DNA from: Nigrospora sphaerica
Taxonomy: Eukaryota; Ascomycota; Sordariomycetes; Amphisphaeriales; Apiosporaceae
Direction: 5' to 3'
NCBI GenBank assembly: GCA_018287875.1
Contig: JAGVVL010000033.1
Location: 1-55,307 of the forward strand
DNA length: 55,307 bases
The notes under the pieces were generated by a model. That model was not told the DNA's origin and did not search any database. It saw only the letters and a program-made list of their open reading frames with translations. The position numbers were made by a program, and so were the translations under genes. Positions 27,096 to 38,449 of this stretch are shown in pieces. Within the stretch, counting starts at the first letter, position 1, and every line of letters starts with the position of its first letter.

Positions 27096-30000
27096 ATGAT
27101 AACCTTATCTATATTATGTTTATTATTTTCGAACGCTGTCACATTAAGACGAGATATGTCCATTCTTTTTAATAGAATAGCTATAATAGCTATATCTTAT
27201 TGTTTTTTACAAGATTTAGTAAGTTTATCCTTAGTTAATAAAGGAGTAGCTTTACATGGAGGTTTACTTCAAATTACAAGTATTACACAAATATTTCATA
27301 TATTTGTTTTTATAATCACTATGTTAATATTACAGTTAACAAGTTTCTTCCTAGAAAAGTTTGAGTTAAAGAGCATTCATCTTTAAAACATCTTTTAATG
27401 GATAATTTAGTTTATTATAGAACTAAAATTATAAATAAAATGGGGGAACATTTAAAAATAATAGAATACCCTGGGCTACTACACGATAATATGTTAAGGG
27501 GAAAACTATCAAATTCCGGGGACATCCTAAAGCTTTTGATACCAAATCAGGTTGAATTTTTCCAAGGTGGGTGAACTAATTATTCACGTATGGTAACAAG
27601 TCAAAAGATGGCGCTTTACTACCACTGATTAAAGTGGACTAATGGTGATATTAGGGTATTGGACTCTTATGCTGTCGAGTTACAAACTCGAAAAATGGAC
27701 AATCGCGGATCTAAATCAGTTATATTTAAAAATATAACTGTAAAAGAGCAACGAGTAGACGGTAGTTACATTAACCTATGTATTAGGGATTCAATGTTAA
27801 GGTGTACTCTAAAGAGGTTCGAAAGAATTTCTAGTTCCAGTTTCCGTTTAAATCAAATTCTAAATAAACAACTACATTCAACAACTGTGCGTAACACGGA
27901 TTCTAAAAATCTGCTTGAACCTAAATCTTCTGATAAAAACACGAATATTTTTAGTTTAAACCCTTGATTTATAACAGGATTTACAGATGGAGATGGTTCA
28001 TTTAGTGTTTCTATTGCTAAAAAAAGTCAGGTACAGGTTGAAAAATACAACCTTTATTTACTATAGGATTAGATCCCAAAGATTTAGACTTATTGGTCCA
28101 AATTAAAGCTTACTTTAAAGTAGGTAAGATCTATACTAGTTCAAGGGGTATAGTTTACTATACTGTGGGTTCTACAAAAGATATAATAAAATATATCTTA
28201 CCTCATTTTGACAAATACAATTTAGTGACTCTCAAAAAAAAGATTATTTAGTATTCAAGAATATTGTTCTTCTTATAGAAAAAGGGGAACATAAATCCTT
28301 ATCTGGTTTATTGAAAATCTTTTCACTTAGAGCTATTCTAAATAAAGGGTTACCAAGCTTTCTAAAGGCTGAATACCCTAATATTACCCCTGCTGTTGAA
28401 CCTGAGTTTAAGTTATCCAATTACTTAAATTCACATTGACTATCGGGATTTCTAACAGCAGAGGGGTCTTTCTTTATTTCTATCTATTCTAACGAGAAAA
28501 GAAAAGCAGGGTATGCTGTAAGTCTTGTATTTAGTTTAAGTCAAGATCTTCGAGATTTAGAGCTACTAAATAGACTCGTGAATTACTTAGGGTGTGGAAT
28601 AGTTCGAGAACATCCGAATCGTAATACAGCTGAATTAATTATAACTAAGAACGAAGATATTAATTTAAAACTAATTAAATTTTTAATAAAATTTCCCCTT
28701 TCAGGTGTAAAATTATTAGATTTTGAGAGATTTAAACAAGTATCTTTTTTAATCGAAAATAAAATGCACTTAACTCAAGATGGGATTGAATTAATAAAAA
28801 CGATTAAAGACAAGATGTATACAAGGTAGTAGAATTATATCAAAATCCTGAAGGTCGTATAGGTTTTTACGTTGTAGCTAGCTAAGTAGTAATAACTATG
28901 AAGCTAAAAGAGTAGTTTGAAATTTACTCTTAATTTATTTAGAATTTGGCAGGATCTGGTTATCAATGTTAATTTTATTATTTGTAGTAAGTGGAGCCAT
29001 TTTCTTAATGTCTACTAACGACTTAGTCTCTATATTTTTATCAATAGAGCTTCAAAGTTATGGATTATACTTATTAAGTACTATCTATAGAAATTCAGAA
29101 TTAGCTACTACTGGAGGGCTGATGTATTTCTTATTAGGAGGTTTAAGTTCGTGTTTTATCCTGTTAGGTACAAGTTTATTATATGCTAACTCAGGTACTA
29201 CAAATATGGATGGTTTATACGTAATTACTAGTATAAGTGATAGTATAGGGGGAAGTTCTTGATATAAATCTTATTATATAAACTTTTCTTTACTTATTTT
29301 TAGTATAGGGTTCTTATTTAAAGTAAGTGCTGCACCATTCCATTTTTGATCACCTGATGTCTACGACGCTATACCAACTATTGTAACAACTTTTGTTGCC
29401 ATTGTAGCCAAAATCTCTATATTTATACTATTATTAGAAATAGTATACTTTACAAGTAATTCTTTCTCAGGTGAAGGTTTAAATTGAACATTTGGTTTAT
29501 TAATGAGTTCTTTCCTTTCTTTAATAATAGGAACAGTAGTAGGTTTAACACAGTTTAGAATAAAAAGATTGTTTGCTTACAGTACAATAAGTCATGTAGG
29601 TTTTATCCTATTAGCTTTAAGTATAACTACTATAGAATCTATACAAGCATTCATATTTTATCTAATGCAATACTCTATAAGTAACCTTAATGCCTTTATT
29701 ATACTAGTGACAATGGGATTCTCATTCTATTTTTATGTTACGGAAAATAAAGAACATAAAGAACTTTTAGATAAAAACAATTCTCCTATTCAATTAATCA
29801 GTCAATTAAGAGGTTATTTCTATATTAACCCTTTCTTAGCTTTAAGTTTTGCTATTACAATATTCTCTTTTGTAGGAGTACCACCTCTTGTAGGATTCTT
29901 CGCTAAACAGATGGTATTAAGTGCTGCTTTAGATAGTGGTTATGTTTTCTTATCTTTAGTGGCTATATTGACTAGTGTAATTGGTGGAGTATATTACCTT

Positions 30001-30263
30001 AACGTTATAAAGAAGTTTTCTTTTATAAACCTGAATATAAATTAAATTCTATATTAAAAGATCGTAAATTATTAAGTTATGTTTATAATAAAGATAATCT
30101 TTTAGTAAGAAATTTAGAATTCAAATATAATAATATTATGATGACTAGCCCTATTTCTATTACAATATCTAGTATCACATTAATAATTTTATTATTTATA
30201 TTTATGAATAAAGAATGATTAAGTATGGGTACCATATTGGTACAAATTTTATTTAATAATTAA
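27096..30263 (+). CDS. nad2: NADH dehydrogenase subunit 2 (two exons)
   Basis: Proton-pumping antiporter-like subunit of complex I. Exon 1 (27096-27472): [20 protein letters not shown] ... [19 protein letters not shown] ... [10 protein letters not shown]. Exon 2 (28969-30263): [97 protein letters not shown], ending [17 protein letters not shown], stop TAA 30261-30263. TGA is Trp. Two one-base losses break the frame, near 27350 (after QLTSF) and near 30015 (before FYKPEYK). Its stop abuts the nad3 ATG. Confidence 0.92.
27473..28968 (+). mobile_element. nad2-i1: Group I intron in nad2
   Basis: Inserted after IIEYP (exon ends CCT, intron ends G). Core at the 5' side: actatcaaattccggggaca (27507-27526), tcacgtatggtaacaagtca (27584-27603), and atcgcggatctaaatcagtt ... 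gagcaacgagtagacgg (27702-27763). 66 nt of this core (27702-27767) are identical to cox2-i1. Confidence 0.87.
27659..28829 (+). CDS. LAGLIDADG endonuclease in nad2 intron (frame-broken)
   Basis: Open upstream through the intron core. Motif 1 [19 protein letters not shown] (about 27958-28015); one base lost in the A run near 28020. Then [20 protein letters not shown] and [10 protein letters not shown], with a second loss near 28230. Motif 2 is [19 protein letters not shown] (about 28435-28490). The last part, from [14 protein letters not shown] to KDKMYTR, is intact, stop 28827-28829. Same architecture as the cox2-i1 enzyme. Confidence 0.8.
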
Positions 30264-30679
30264 ATGAGTAGTCTTACTTTTTCTTTTTATTTGTATCTAT
30301 ATTAGCTTTAGTCTTCTTAATCGTAAATTTACTTCTTGCTCCGCACAATCCTTATCAAGAAAAATATAGTATTTTCGAATGTGGTTTCCACAGTTTTTTA
30401 GGACAAAATAGAACACAGTTTGGTGTAAAATTCTTTATTTTTGCTTTAGTTTATCTATTATTAGATTTAGAAATTCTTTTAACTTTCCCTTTTGCAGTAA
30501 GTGAATATGTTAATAACATTTATGGATTGATAGTAGCATTATTATTTATAGGTATTATTACTATAGGTTTCGTGTTTGAATTAGGTAAAAGTGCCTTAAA
30601 AATAGACAGCCGTCAAGTGGTAACTCTTTTAAACGTAAAATCCTCAAATGTAACAGAACTTATAAGTAAAACTTCTTAA
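30264..30679 (+). CDS. nad3: NADH dehydrogenase subunit 3
   Basis: Small membrane subunit of complex I. Start ATG 30264 immediately follows the nad2 stop, so the two are probably co-translated from one mRNA. After MSSLTF one T is missing in a T run (near 30282); downstream it reads LALVFLIVNLLLAPHNPY, IFECGFHSFLGQNRTQFGVK (the conserved ECG/F motif), LLLDLEILLTFPFAVSE, and ends VTELISKTS, stop 30677-30679. Length of about 139 residues is normal. Confidence 0.9.
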
Positions 30680-31067
30680 GTATTTAAATCTGTTTAGTTT
30701 AATGTTTATAAATTAAGGAGGAATTAATTTAGGTGGTTTTGGTAGCATAACCCGGCAAGCCCCAGGGGGCTGGCGCCCTTCCTTAAAAAAAAATAGCCAA
30801 AAAGTTTGAAATATATATGAGAGTTACTCCTATATATATTAGCTAGCTAATAAAAGATTTTTCCTTGCTAAGGATATTTCTTAATTAGGTTAAGGCCAGA
30901 TATTCTTATTCTAAAAATGTAGATATAAAGAATTTGTTTTTCGACTTTGTAGTTTAGTAAAGTGGGCCTAACTTTAAAATATTAATTTTCGATTCTATAC
31001 ATAATTAAGTATTTAATAGTTTTTACAAATATAAAGATATAGAGATATTTATTGAAAAATTTATAAA
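30680..31067. other. nad3-cox2 spacer
   Basis: No gene seen; atp9, often placed here in related fungi, is absent. One small GC cluster (ggcaagccccagggggctgg) lies at 30753-30772. The remainder is AT-rich leader with a tatatatgagagttactcctatatata stem near 30815. Confidence 0.6.
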
Positions 31068-34000
31068 ATGTTTATTATTCAGAATATTTTAAATATAAAT
31101 TTTGATGTACCTACTCCGTGAGGTATTTATTTCAAGATAGTGCTACTCCTCTTCCTAAATGATCTGGGAAATCATTAATGGGGATAAAACTACCAAATTC
31201 CGGAAAAACCCAGAATTTCAAGTACCAAGCTATACTCGAAAGGGTATAAGTGGATGAACAAATTACTCATGTATGGTAACAAGCTTGAAGGCTTCTAAAA
31301 AGAACGTGGGTTATCGCGGATCTAAATCAGTTATATTTAAAAATATAACTGTAAAAGAGCAACGAGTAGACGGTAGTTGACATGGTAATCGTTTATCGTG
31401 TTTAAGATATACTCTAATGGGTTTCGAAAGAAATTTACATAATAAAATCCTAACTACTCAATTAGTTAATAAAAGAAGTTATTCTACATCATTTTTTAAT
31501 GAGGGTAGAGATGACAATAACCATTATTTAATAATAAACCCCATTTCTTAACTGGTTTTGCGGATGCTGAAGGTTCATTTGTTTTAAGTATAACAAAAAG
31601 TAATAATGTTAAATCAGGTTGAGTAATCAAACCAAGATTTCAAATACATTTACATAAAAAAGATTTATTTATTTTGGAAGCTATTAAAAATTTTCTTGGT
31701 GTTGGTAAAATATATGTTCAAGGTGAAGTTTCAGTAGAATACAGAGTATTTTCTATTAAGGATTTAAAAATAGTTTTAGATCACTTTGATAAATTTCCTC
31801 TTATTTCACAAAAATATGTAGATTATCTTTTATTTAAAGAAGCTTACCTATTATTAATTAACCGTGAACATTTAACATCTGAAGGTTTACGTAAAATTAT
31901 ATCTATAAAAGCATCTATAAACAACGGTTTATCTTCATCATTAAAAGAAGCTTTCCCTGGTATTATACATGCTGTAAGACCTTTGAAAGAAAATATTTCT
32001 ATTTATAATCCTCAATGGCTGGCTGGATTTACTAGCGGAGAGGGATGCTTTGGTGTTAAAATTAGAAATGCTGAGGGTAACTCTAAAGCTTTTATTGAAT
32101 TGATATTTCAAATTAATCAACACGTTCGAGATAAAGAATTAATAGCTTGCATTGCTGAATATTGAGGATGTGGTAAAATTTATAAACATTCTGTAAATGC
32201 AGTAGTGTACAGAGTATCTAAAAGGTCTGACTTAACTGAAAAAATTCTTCCCTTTTTTTTTAAATATCCTATATTAGGGATAAAAGCTTTAGATTTTAAA
32301 GACTTTTGCTTTATATCAGAATTAATTGAAAATAAAGCTCATTATAGTAAAGAAGGGTTAGATCAAATTCTTCATATTAAAGTTAATATGAATAGCGGTA
32401 GAGTTGAGTACTAGCTTTGTTCAAGTGTATTTTGCAACCCCGTCCCCCTCGCCCTCTCTCGACCCTAAGAGAGAGGGTGCATCACTCTCTACAGAGAGTG
32501 ACAGGGGTTATTTTTTTTTTATTATTATAAATAATAATAAAAAAATTAGAAGCCGGGGGTAGGGCCTCCTAATGCCTTACATAAAAAAAAATCAAAGATT
32601 TTTGTTCCATTATTAAAAAAATTAGTCAAAAACGACTAATGCATTAGACCCCAGGGCGCTTCTTATTTTTTGAATTATTAGAAAAAAATAAGACCCCCGG
32701 CACCCCCTCGGCACCCCAGGGGTGAGGTGAGGGGGTATGGAACTATTATTAAAGGTTATACAATATTTTAACTAATTGAAAGTTGAATTTCATTTTTTTT
32801 TTGCAGATGGAAGGATTAGTTGAATTACACGATAATATTATGTATTATCTTGTTGTAATTTTATTTGCGGTTGCTTGAGTTTTATTATCTATAGTAAGAA
32901 ATTACATTGAGACTAAGTCTCCTATATCTCACAAATATTTAAATCACGGTATAATAAGTGTGCCGGCTCAAAAGTGTTCTAATCATATTAAATATAATCA
33001 GTTTTTAAATTCTTGTCCATTTGGGGGAGTGCTTACGCCCCCTCGTATATAATTACTGAAAAGTACGTGGTTATTCTACCTCTAGTTTAAAAGATAGGGA
33101 TGATCAATTTATTCCTGCGGCCATCTATGAAGATGTCTCTTCAATGCAAAAGGCAATCTTAAAAGATAATGCAGGTAAATCTGGTATTTATATGTTAACC
33201 AATAAACTTACTGGAGATATCTACGTAGGACAATCTATTGACTTACGTAAAAGATTTCTTAACTATTTTAACTTAAGTTATTTAAGTAGACGTAATGAAC
33301 TCATAATTTGTAGAGCTATAATAAAATATGGCTATTCAAATTTTTCGTTAACTATTTTAGAGTATTGTGATAAATGTGATTTAGATATCAGAGAACAACA
33401 TTATTTTGATGTTCTTAATCCTAAATACAATATCCAGAAAATAGCAGGTGGTAGCTCAAAAGGTTTAATATTATCAGAGGAAACCAAAAATAAGATCAGT
33501 AAAGCTTTAAAGGGAGTTTATGTAGGGGAAAAAGCTTACTGATATGGTCGTACTATGAGCGATACTACCAGAGAAATTCTGAGTTCAAACCGAAAGGGGA
33601 GCTTAATCCTTTATACGGTAAATCTCATAGTGAAGAGACTAAAGAGCTAATGAGAGAAAAAGCGTTAGGTAGAAAATACTCCGAAGAGACTAAATTATTA
33701 ATGAGTTCGAAACGTGGAAATCCTGTGAATATTTACGAAAAGTGTTCATCAGAAGGGTATGAATTAATAGGTAGTTTTGTTTCCGCGAGAAGAGCTGGAA
33801 AATTTTTAGGTATTAGCGGTAGTACTATTCTAAGTTATATGAAATCGGGTATGGTCTTTAAAGATAGATATAAATTTTCGGGGCTTCGCCCTCCTAAATA
33901 AAGATGAATATTAGAGTAACTATGAGTATAATTTCACTGAACGCTGGAAAGTCCTAAAGCCTTTGATACTAATAATCATATAAAAGAAAAAGATTGAAAG

Positions 34001-37000
34001 ATTATGAGTGAAAACTCAAAGGATGTTACAATGGATAATCAAGCAGGAAACCAAAATAATTCTTTATATTATGAGTAGGTAATCCCTAGAGACTAAACGT
34101 GAAACTATGAGTTATGAAGTTTTCCTGGTATTATGTAGCCAGGAAAATTTTAACCCAAAAAATCTTCGATTTTTAAGGCCTAACCACCGTTGAGTCGGTT
34201 ACTAGTCCTGGGCGAAAGGCTGGTAGATTATATAGTCCAATTTTATATGAAAGTATAAAAATGTTGTTTGACACTTATAGAATTAATATGAACAATTACA
34301 CCTGCAGTAATTTTAATATTAATTGCATTCCCTTCATTCAAATTATTATACTTAATGGATGAAGTTGATGATTCTTCAATGTCAGTTTTAGCAGAGGGTC
34401 ACCAATGATATTGAAGCTACCAGTACCCTGATTTCTTAAATTCAGATGAAGAGCTTATAGATTTTGATTCTTACTTGGTACCAGAATCTGATTTAGAAGA
34501 TGGAGCTTTAAGAATGTTAGAAGTTGATAATAGAGGGGAAAGGTCTTAAGCAAGCCTTATTTAACTCTAAAGTAGCCAAACTCCGGGTAAATCCTAATAG
34601 CTCAGAATACTAACTTCTTACCTAAAAGGGTAAGGTAAGGGCCAGGTTAATCACCTCCTTGTGAAAGGATTTAATTAAAATACAAATCAAAAAAATTTTT
34701 TTTAATTGGGTACAGTAACAAGTTCTGTAGATTTGACGAAAGTCAAAATGGATGTTCGCGGATCTAAATCACCTCTTAACAATGTGTAAAAGAGCAACGA
34801 GTAGACGGTTACTCGCCATATATTAGGTTAAAACCTCGAATACCTCTTGAATATAAAGTGAGGATAGATATTTGGTGTAAGGTGTATTCTAATAGCCTAT
34901 TATTTTCTTGATCGATTTCTTTTGTAATTTCTCAGTATACATTTCTACCAATCTTCGATTTTTTAGGCTAGCACAGGACTAGCCTGTCCTGTGCTAGGCC
35001 GTCCCCACCCGCATATGCGGGGAGGGGGCGAAGCGGGGGAGAAAAGTTTAGTACAATTTTTATGTAGCAAACCTATTTAAACAAGTTATAGAAGATAGAA
35101 AAATAGAAAATATCGGAAACGAGGCGTTAGGTTCTTAGCTTATAGCTGAACCTCCTAATGCTTTAAAGCTTTATTAATGCTGCATTAGGGGTTCGGGTAG
35201 AAGAGGACCAAGATATGTTATCCTTCCTGAACTAACACATGTTAGATTCATCATCACTTCTGGTGATGTTATACATTCTTTCTCAGTTAATGCTTTAGGT
35301 ATAAAATGTGATGCATACCCAGGTAGATTAAATCAAGTATCTGTTTTTATTAACAGACCAGGAGTTTCTACGGTCTTATAGAACAATGGCCGTAACTGTA
35401 GTGAACCTATGGTTAAAAATCATCAAATTGCGGGAAACCCCTAAAGAAATCTTCACCAAATAAGTATGGTAACATAACTTATGGCACAGGTAATGACTCG
35501 TGGTATGGTAAAAGCAAGATTTATTATTCAATGGGCAATCTGCAGCCAAGTACCAAATATAAATAATTTGGTATGCAGTTCATCGACTAAACGTTGGTTG
35601 GTATTATTAGTATTAATAATGCTTAAGATATAGTCAGCCCCCACCTAAAGGGTGCAGAAAAATATGAGTATTTCTAGAGGTAGCCTGCCTTTGATGGGCG
35701 TGCCTCTAGAAATATTTTTTGTTAAATAAATATTATTAATTAATTAATAATATTTAGGGAACTCTACAATAGTTTGTTAAACTTATTTTTTAATGTAAAA
35801 ATAAATTTTTAATTTTAGATCTATAAAATCTAAACACATAAGCATTTGTCTTTTTCCTCATATTCGACTATTATTGTAGTTTTTGCATGGTAAATTTAAT
35901 CAAAGTGTTATGAATAATCACTTCCTACTTGATAAGCGTATAGGATTAGGTTCTATAACTAAGTTATCTTTAGCAAGATATTTTAGTACAATAAGATCTT
36001 TGGGTTATCCCATATCCCGACCCCCCTCACTCCCCGCAAGCTTGCGGAGGTGAGGGTATTGAGGATCAGGGATTAGCGAAGCTCTTAATCCTGAGTTTTT
36101 AGCGCTAGAACATATGAAAAGTGGAAAACCTACTACTTCATTAGTTATCAATAAAATATTGTTAAATCAAAATTTATCCGTTACTGATTCTAAATTAGAA
36201 GAATTATTAAAAGTTAAAGGTGTTGAAATGGATTTAGATATATCTAAACCTGAAAATAGTCAAGTTTTAAGTGAATTAACTGGTAAATCTAAATATAAGG
36301 GTTTTTCTGGTGTATATATGTTTATACATAAAAATACAGCTCAAAAATATGTAGGTTCATCTAATTTACTAAGACGTAGAATGGATTACTATTTTAAAGG
36401 AGATTTTCCTTTGGTTGGTAAATTTTTACCTTTACTTTATAAAGAAGGGTTAAAAGCTTTTAAATTAATAATCTTTAAATTAGACAGTAATAAATTTAGT
36501 CTTAAAGACGCTTTAATTTTAGAACAATATTATTTATTAAATAAAGAATTTAACTTGAATACATTAAGAGTTGTTAATGTAGGATCTTCAAAAGGTGATG
36601 CTGTATATGTTTATGATCTAACATGTAGTACTCTTTACTACAAGGCTAAATCTCGAATTGAGTTAAAAAGAGTATTAGGAATACATACTGAAACTAGTAA
36701 AAAGTATGTAGATTCTAAAATACCTTATCTAAAGAAATTCTTATTATTAAGTTATCCTATTCCTACTGCTTCAATAAGCAATATATCTGCGGAAGAATTA
36801 GTGAATATAATGCAAAAAGAAAGACAAGATATGTATAAATTAGGTACTCGTAGAAGTCTTTCAGTAGAATTAGAAATTAAAGAAACAAATTTGTGGGTTC
36901 AGGATATGGCTATACTTTAAATTTTGATTCTTTAGCGTCTTGTGTTGAGTATTTAAAAGGATTAGGTTTAACTATAAAAAGAGATACTCTAACTAAATAT

Positions 37001-37665
37001 ATAAAAAATGAAAAAGTGTTTCAGAATTTCTTATGTAAATACTCAAAGAAAGCTTTACCTGAAAATTTTGAACAAGTAGGATTAATTATGGATGAATATA
37101 AAAAATTAAAAATAGATACTTATTTATTAAAAGTTAATAGAAAAAATAAACCTTTAATAGTGAGAGGAGAAAATTTTGAAAAGAATTTGAAAGTATTATG
37201 GATACAGTTAAATACTTTTATACTTTAAACATCAAATTAGATAGAAAAACTTTAGATCTTCGTTTAAAAGATGGTAAAATTTATAAAAATTATTTTTTTG
37301 CTTATAAATAAATTTAACCTTTCGCAACCCTTGATCCCCCTGATCGGGGGGTTCGGGGGGAAGGGAAGAAAAAAAATTTTTTTTTCACTTCCGACCCTAA
37401 AGCGTGAAGCTTCCCCCAAATACGTTGGTTTTTTTATTATTGTTTAAGGACTCAATGCAAGCTCTCAAAAAAAAAATTAAGTGAGCTTGCTAATCCCTGA
37501 TTACCGAAGGGATCAGGGATTAATAAGAATTTATTAATTACATTAAATTAAGGTAGAGATAATTTGCAATGTTCTGAAATATGTGGAATTTTGCACAGTT
37601 CGATGCCAATTGTAGTGGAGTCTGTGAACCTGGAAAGGTACTTGAGCTGACTGGATGCGCAGTAA
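31068..37665 (+). CDS. cox2: Cytochrome c oxidase subunit 2 (five exons)
   Basis: Subunit II of complex IV; carries the CuA centre that accepts electrons from cytochrome c. Exon 1 (31068-31150) [20 protein letters not shown], one base lost near 31133. Exon 2 (32804-32950) [20 protein letters not shown]. Exon 3 (34271 to about 34533) [20 protein letters not shown] ... EGHQWYWSYQYPDF. Exon 4 (about 35211-35374) [18 protein letters not shown] ... [16 protein letters not shown], one T lost near 35367. Exon 5 (37567-37665) [20 protein letters not shown] ... LSWLDAQ, stop 37663-37665. CuA ligands C-S-E-I-C, the upstream H (DVIHSF), H (GILHSSM) and M are all present. Exon 5 uses more G/C-ending codons than the others. 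Confidence 0.92.
31420..32414 (+). CDS. LAGLIDADG endonuclease in cox2 intron 1
   Basis: Motif 1 [19 protein letters not shown] (about 31544-31600); one base missing before it near 31535. Intact from [19 protein letters not shown] (31670) to the TGA-encoded Trp after IACIAEY and on to NMNSGRVEY, stop 32412-32414. Motif 2 [18 protein letters not shown] (about 32017-32070). The second-helix acidic residue is E rather than D, common in this family. Two-domain monomeric homing endonuclease and possible maturase. Confidence 0.85.
32440..32750. repeat. Hairpin block in cox2 intron 1
   Basis: Holds the aagagagagggtgcatcact element (32467 on), an AT hairpin, a reverse aaaaattagtcaaaaacgac...taatgcattag element (32620-32650), and cggcaccccctcggcacccc. 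Confidence 0.8.
32951..34270 (+). mobile_element. cox2-i2: Group I intron 2 in cox2
   Basis: Follows AATCACGGT and ends in G34270. Core at the 3' side: acgctggaaagtcctaaagc (33942-33961), ggataatcaagcaggaaacc (34032-34051), and taatccctagagactaaacg (about 34080-34099); this is the same core type as cox3-i1. A hairpin insert aaaaaatcttcgatttttaagg ends near 34178. Confidence 0.83.
33062..33901 (+). CDS. GIY-YIG endonuclease with NUMOD tail in cox2 intron 2
   Basis: GIY-YIG nuclease: [20 protein letters not shown] (about 33183-33242), with conserved R in LRKRF and E in [13 protein letters not shown]. Then repeated NUMOD3-like segments ([44 protein letters not shown]) and a C-terminal NUMOD1-like unit ([20 protein letters not shown]). 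One base missing near 33597 (gggga). Stop 33899-33901. The N-terminus is probably around [13 protein letters not shown]. Confidence 0.85.
34534..35210 (+). mobile_element. cox2-i3: ORF-less group I intron 3 in cox2
   Basis: Splits cox2 after EVDN/R. Core: gtagccaaactccgggtaaa (34570-34589) and tcgcggatctaaatcacctc ... gagcaacgagtagacgg (34759-34818), the same class as nad2-i1 and cox2-i1. No endonuclease gene is visible. A tagcacaggactagcctgtc cluster sits at about 34968-35040. Boundaries are good to a few bases. Confidence 0.75.
36114..37311 (+). CDS. GIY-YIG endonuclease in cox2 intron 4 (frame-broken)
   Basis: GIY-YIG core: [20 protein letters not shown] (about 36309-36365) with R-R-R following ([10 protein letters not shown]) and E in [17 protein letters not shown]. 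First 268 residues are intact. A T-run loss near 36889 shifts the frame; a second one-base loss near 37190 is followed by [20 protein letters not shown] and a stop at 37309-37311. The C-terminal half looks like two or three NUMOD1-type units ([55 protein letters not shown]). The true N-terminus may lie upstream. Confidence 0.82.
37312..37530. repeat. GC hairpin block before cox2 exon 5
   Basis: Contains ttgatccccctgatcggggggttcggg and a gctaatccctgattaccgaa...gatcagggattaat inverted pair (37490-37523). Confidence 0.75.
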
Positions 37666-38437
37666 GATCAGCCGCGGCATTCCCGTTAGAGTTACTTAAT
37701 ACACTACCGTTGGAGCTGCCTTCTTTAGAAGGGTTTGGGTTTGAAGAACCCTACTTAATAGAGATAGGCAAAAACCTTAGCTTAGACTTGGATATTAGAG
37801 GTATTTCTACGCCTCCGGCGCCAGAATTTGAGATAGAACTTTGTACTTCGGTTCAGAATTACTGAGAATATAATCTGGTATCCCACGGCGGCTGATCGAC
37901 AAATGAATGTACAATATTAAATCCAGCGTCAGGTCTTTTAGATTGATTAGGTGTAGGTGTATTAGTTAAAAAATTATGTTAAATCCTTTAAGTCTTTTAG
38001 ACTTAATATGTGTAAGAATCCAGGATCATACATTAACAGGTGGTTTAGTGTGTGTAATAATCCAGGATCATACATTAACAGGTGGTTTAGCGTGTGTAAT
38101 AATCCAGGATCATACATTAACAGGTTTAATACAAGTATTATGTACTAAATATTATCCTGAGAGCCCGCCTGTAACTAAATGAAGCCCTGCACCTAATGTT
38201 AATAAACCTAAGTTATGGTTACCCGCACAGCACTTGGAGGGTTTAAGCGCCATTATACCAGACAAGGAAAAAGAACCGTATTATGTTCCGCCTAAAGTTC
38301 TTCCTGAAAGAATCTGGGTTGGTGGTAATATAATAGTGGATTGTCCATTATACAAGGAGAATGATAATATTAAATTACAAGGACCACCAAAACGACCACG
38401 TTTTGGTGATCGGGATTTACCTAGACCTAAACCCTAA
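37666..38437 (+). CDS. Unknown ORF directly downstream of cox2, with 14-residue repeats
   Basis: No family recognised. The reading frame is open from inside cox2 exon 5 (37581) but its likely unique part starts after the cox2 stop: FPLELLNTLPLELPSLEGFG, then (TGA as Trp) NYWEYNLVSHGGWSTNEC, LLDWLGVGVLVKK. One base missing in the A run near 37970 joins it to MLNPLSLLDLICV, three QDHTLTGGL-type repeats, TKYYPESPPVTKWSPAPN, and a proline/arginine-rich end GPPKRPRFGDRDLPRPKP, stop 38435-38437. G/C content is visibly higher than in neighbouring mitochondrial genes, suggesting different origin. Possibly part of a mobile cassette with cox2 exon 5 (inference). Confidence 0.5.
38009..38127 (+). repeat. 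42-bp tandem repeat, about 3 copies
   Basis: Period 42: aatccaggatcatacattaa recurs at 38018, 38060 and 38102. Encodes (I/R)IQDHTLTGGL(V/A)CV units in frame. An older, diverged relative may be LNPASGLLDWLG / LNPLSLLDLICV just upstream. Confidence 0.9.
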
Positions 38438-38449
38438 TATTTAAGATAA

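Larger units (their letters stand above)
31151..32803 (+). mobile_element. cox2-i1: Group I intron 1 in cox2
   Basis: Follows ACTCCT; ends in G32803. Core: actaccaaattccggaaaaa (31188-31207), tcatgtatggtaacaagc (31267-31284), and atcgcggatctaaatcagtt...agtagacggtagtt (31313-31378), identical over 66 nt to nad2-i1. A GC/AT hairpin block (32440-32750) separates the ORF from the 3' splice site. Confidence 0.87.
35375..37566 (+). mobile_element. cox2-i4: Group I intron 4 in cox2
   Basis: Follows TACGGT; ends in G37566. Core on the 5' side: attgcgggaaacccctaaag (35426-35445), aatctgcagccaagtacc (35537-35554), gcagttcatcgactaaacgt (35575-35594), and aagatatagtca (35623-35634); nearly the same as nad4L-i1. 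GC clusters at 36005-36080 and 37310-37530. Confidence 0.85.

Noticed and set aside
37581..37665. Start of the post-cox2 ORF at 37581 ([11 protein letters not shown]...)
   Set aside because: These bases are the +1 frame of cox2 exon 5, whose own frame encodes the conserved [13 protein letters not shown]; only the part after 37665 is kept as possible coding.
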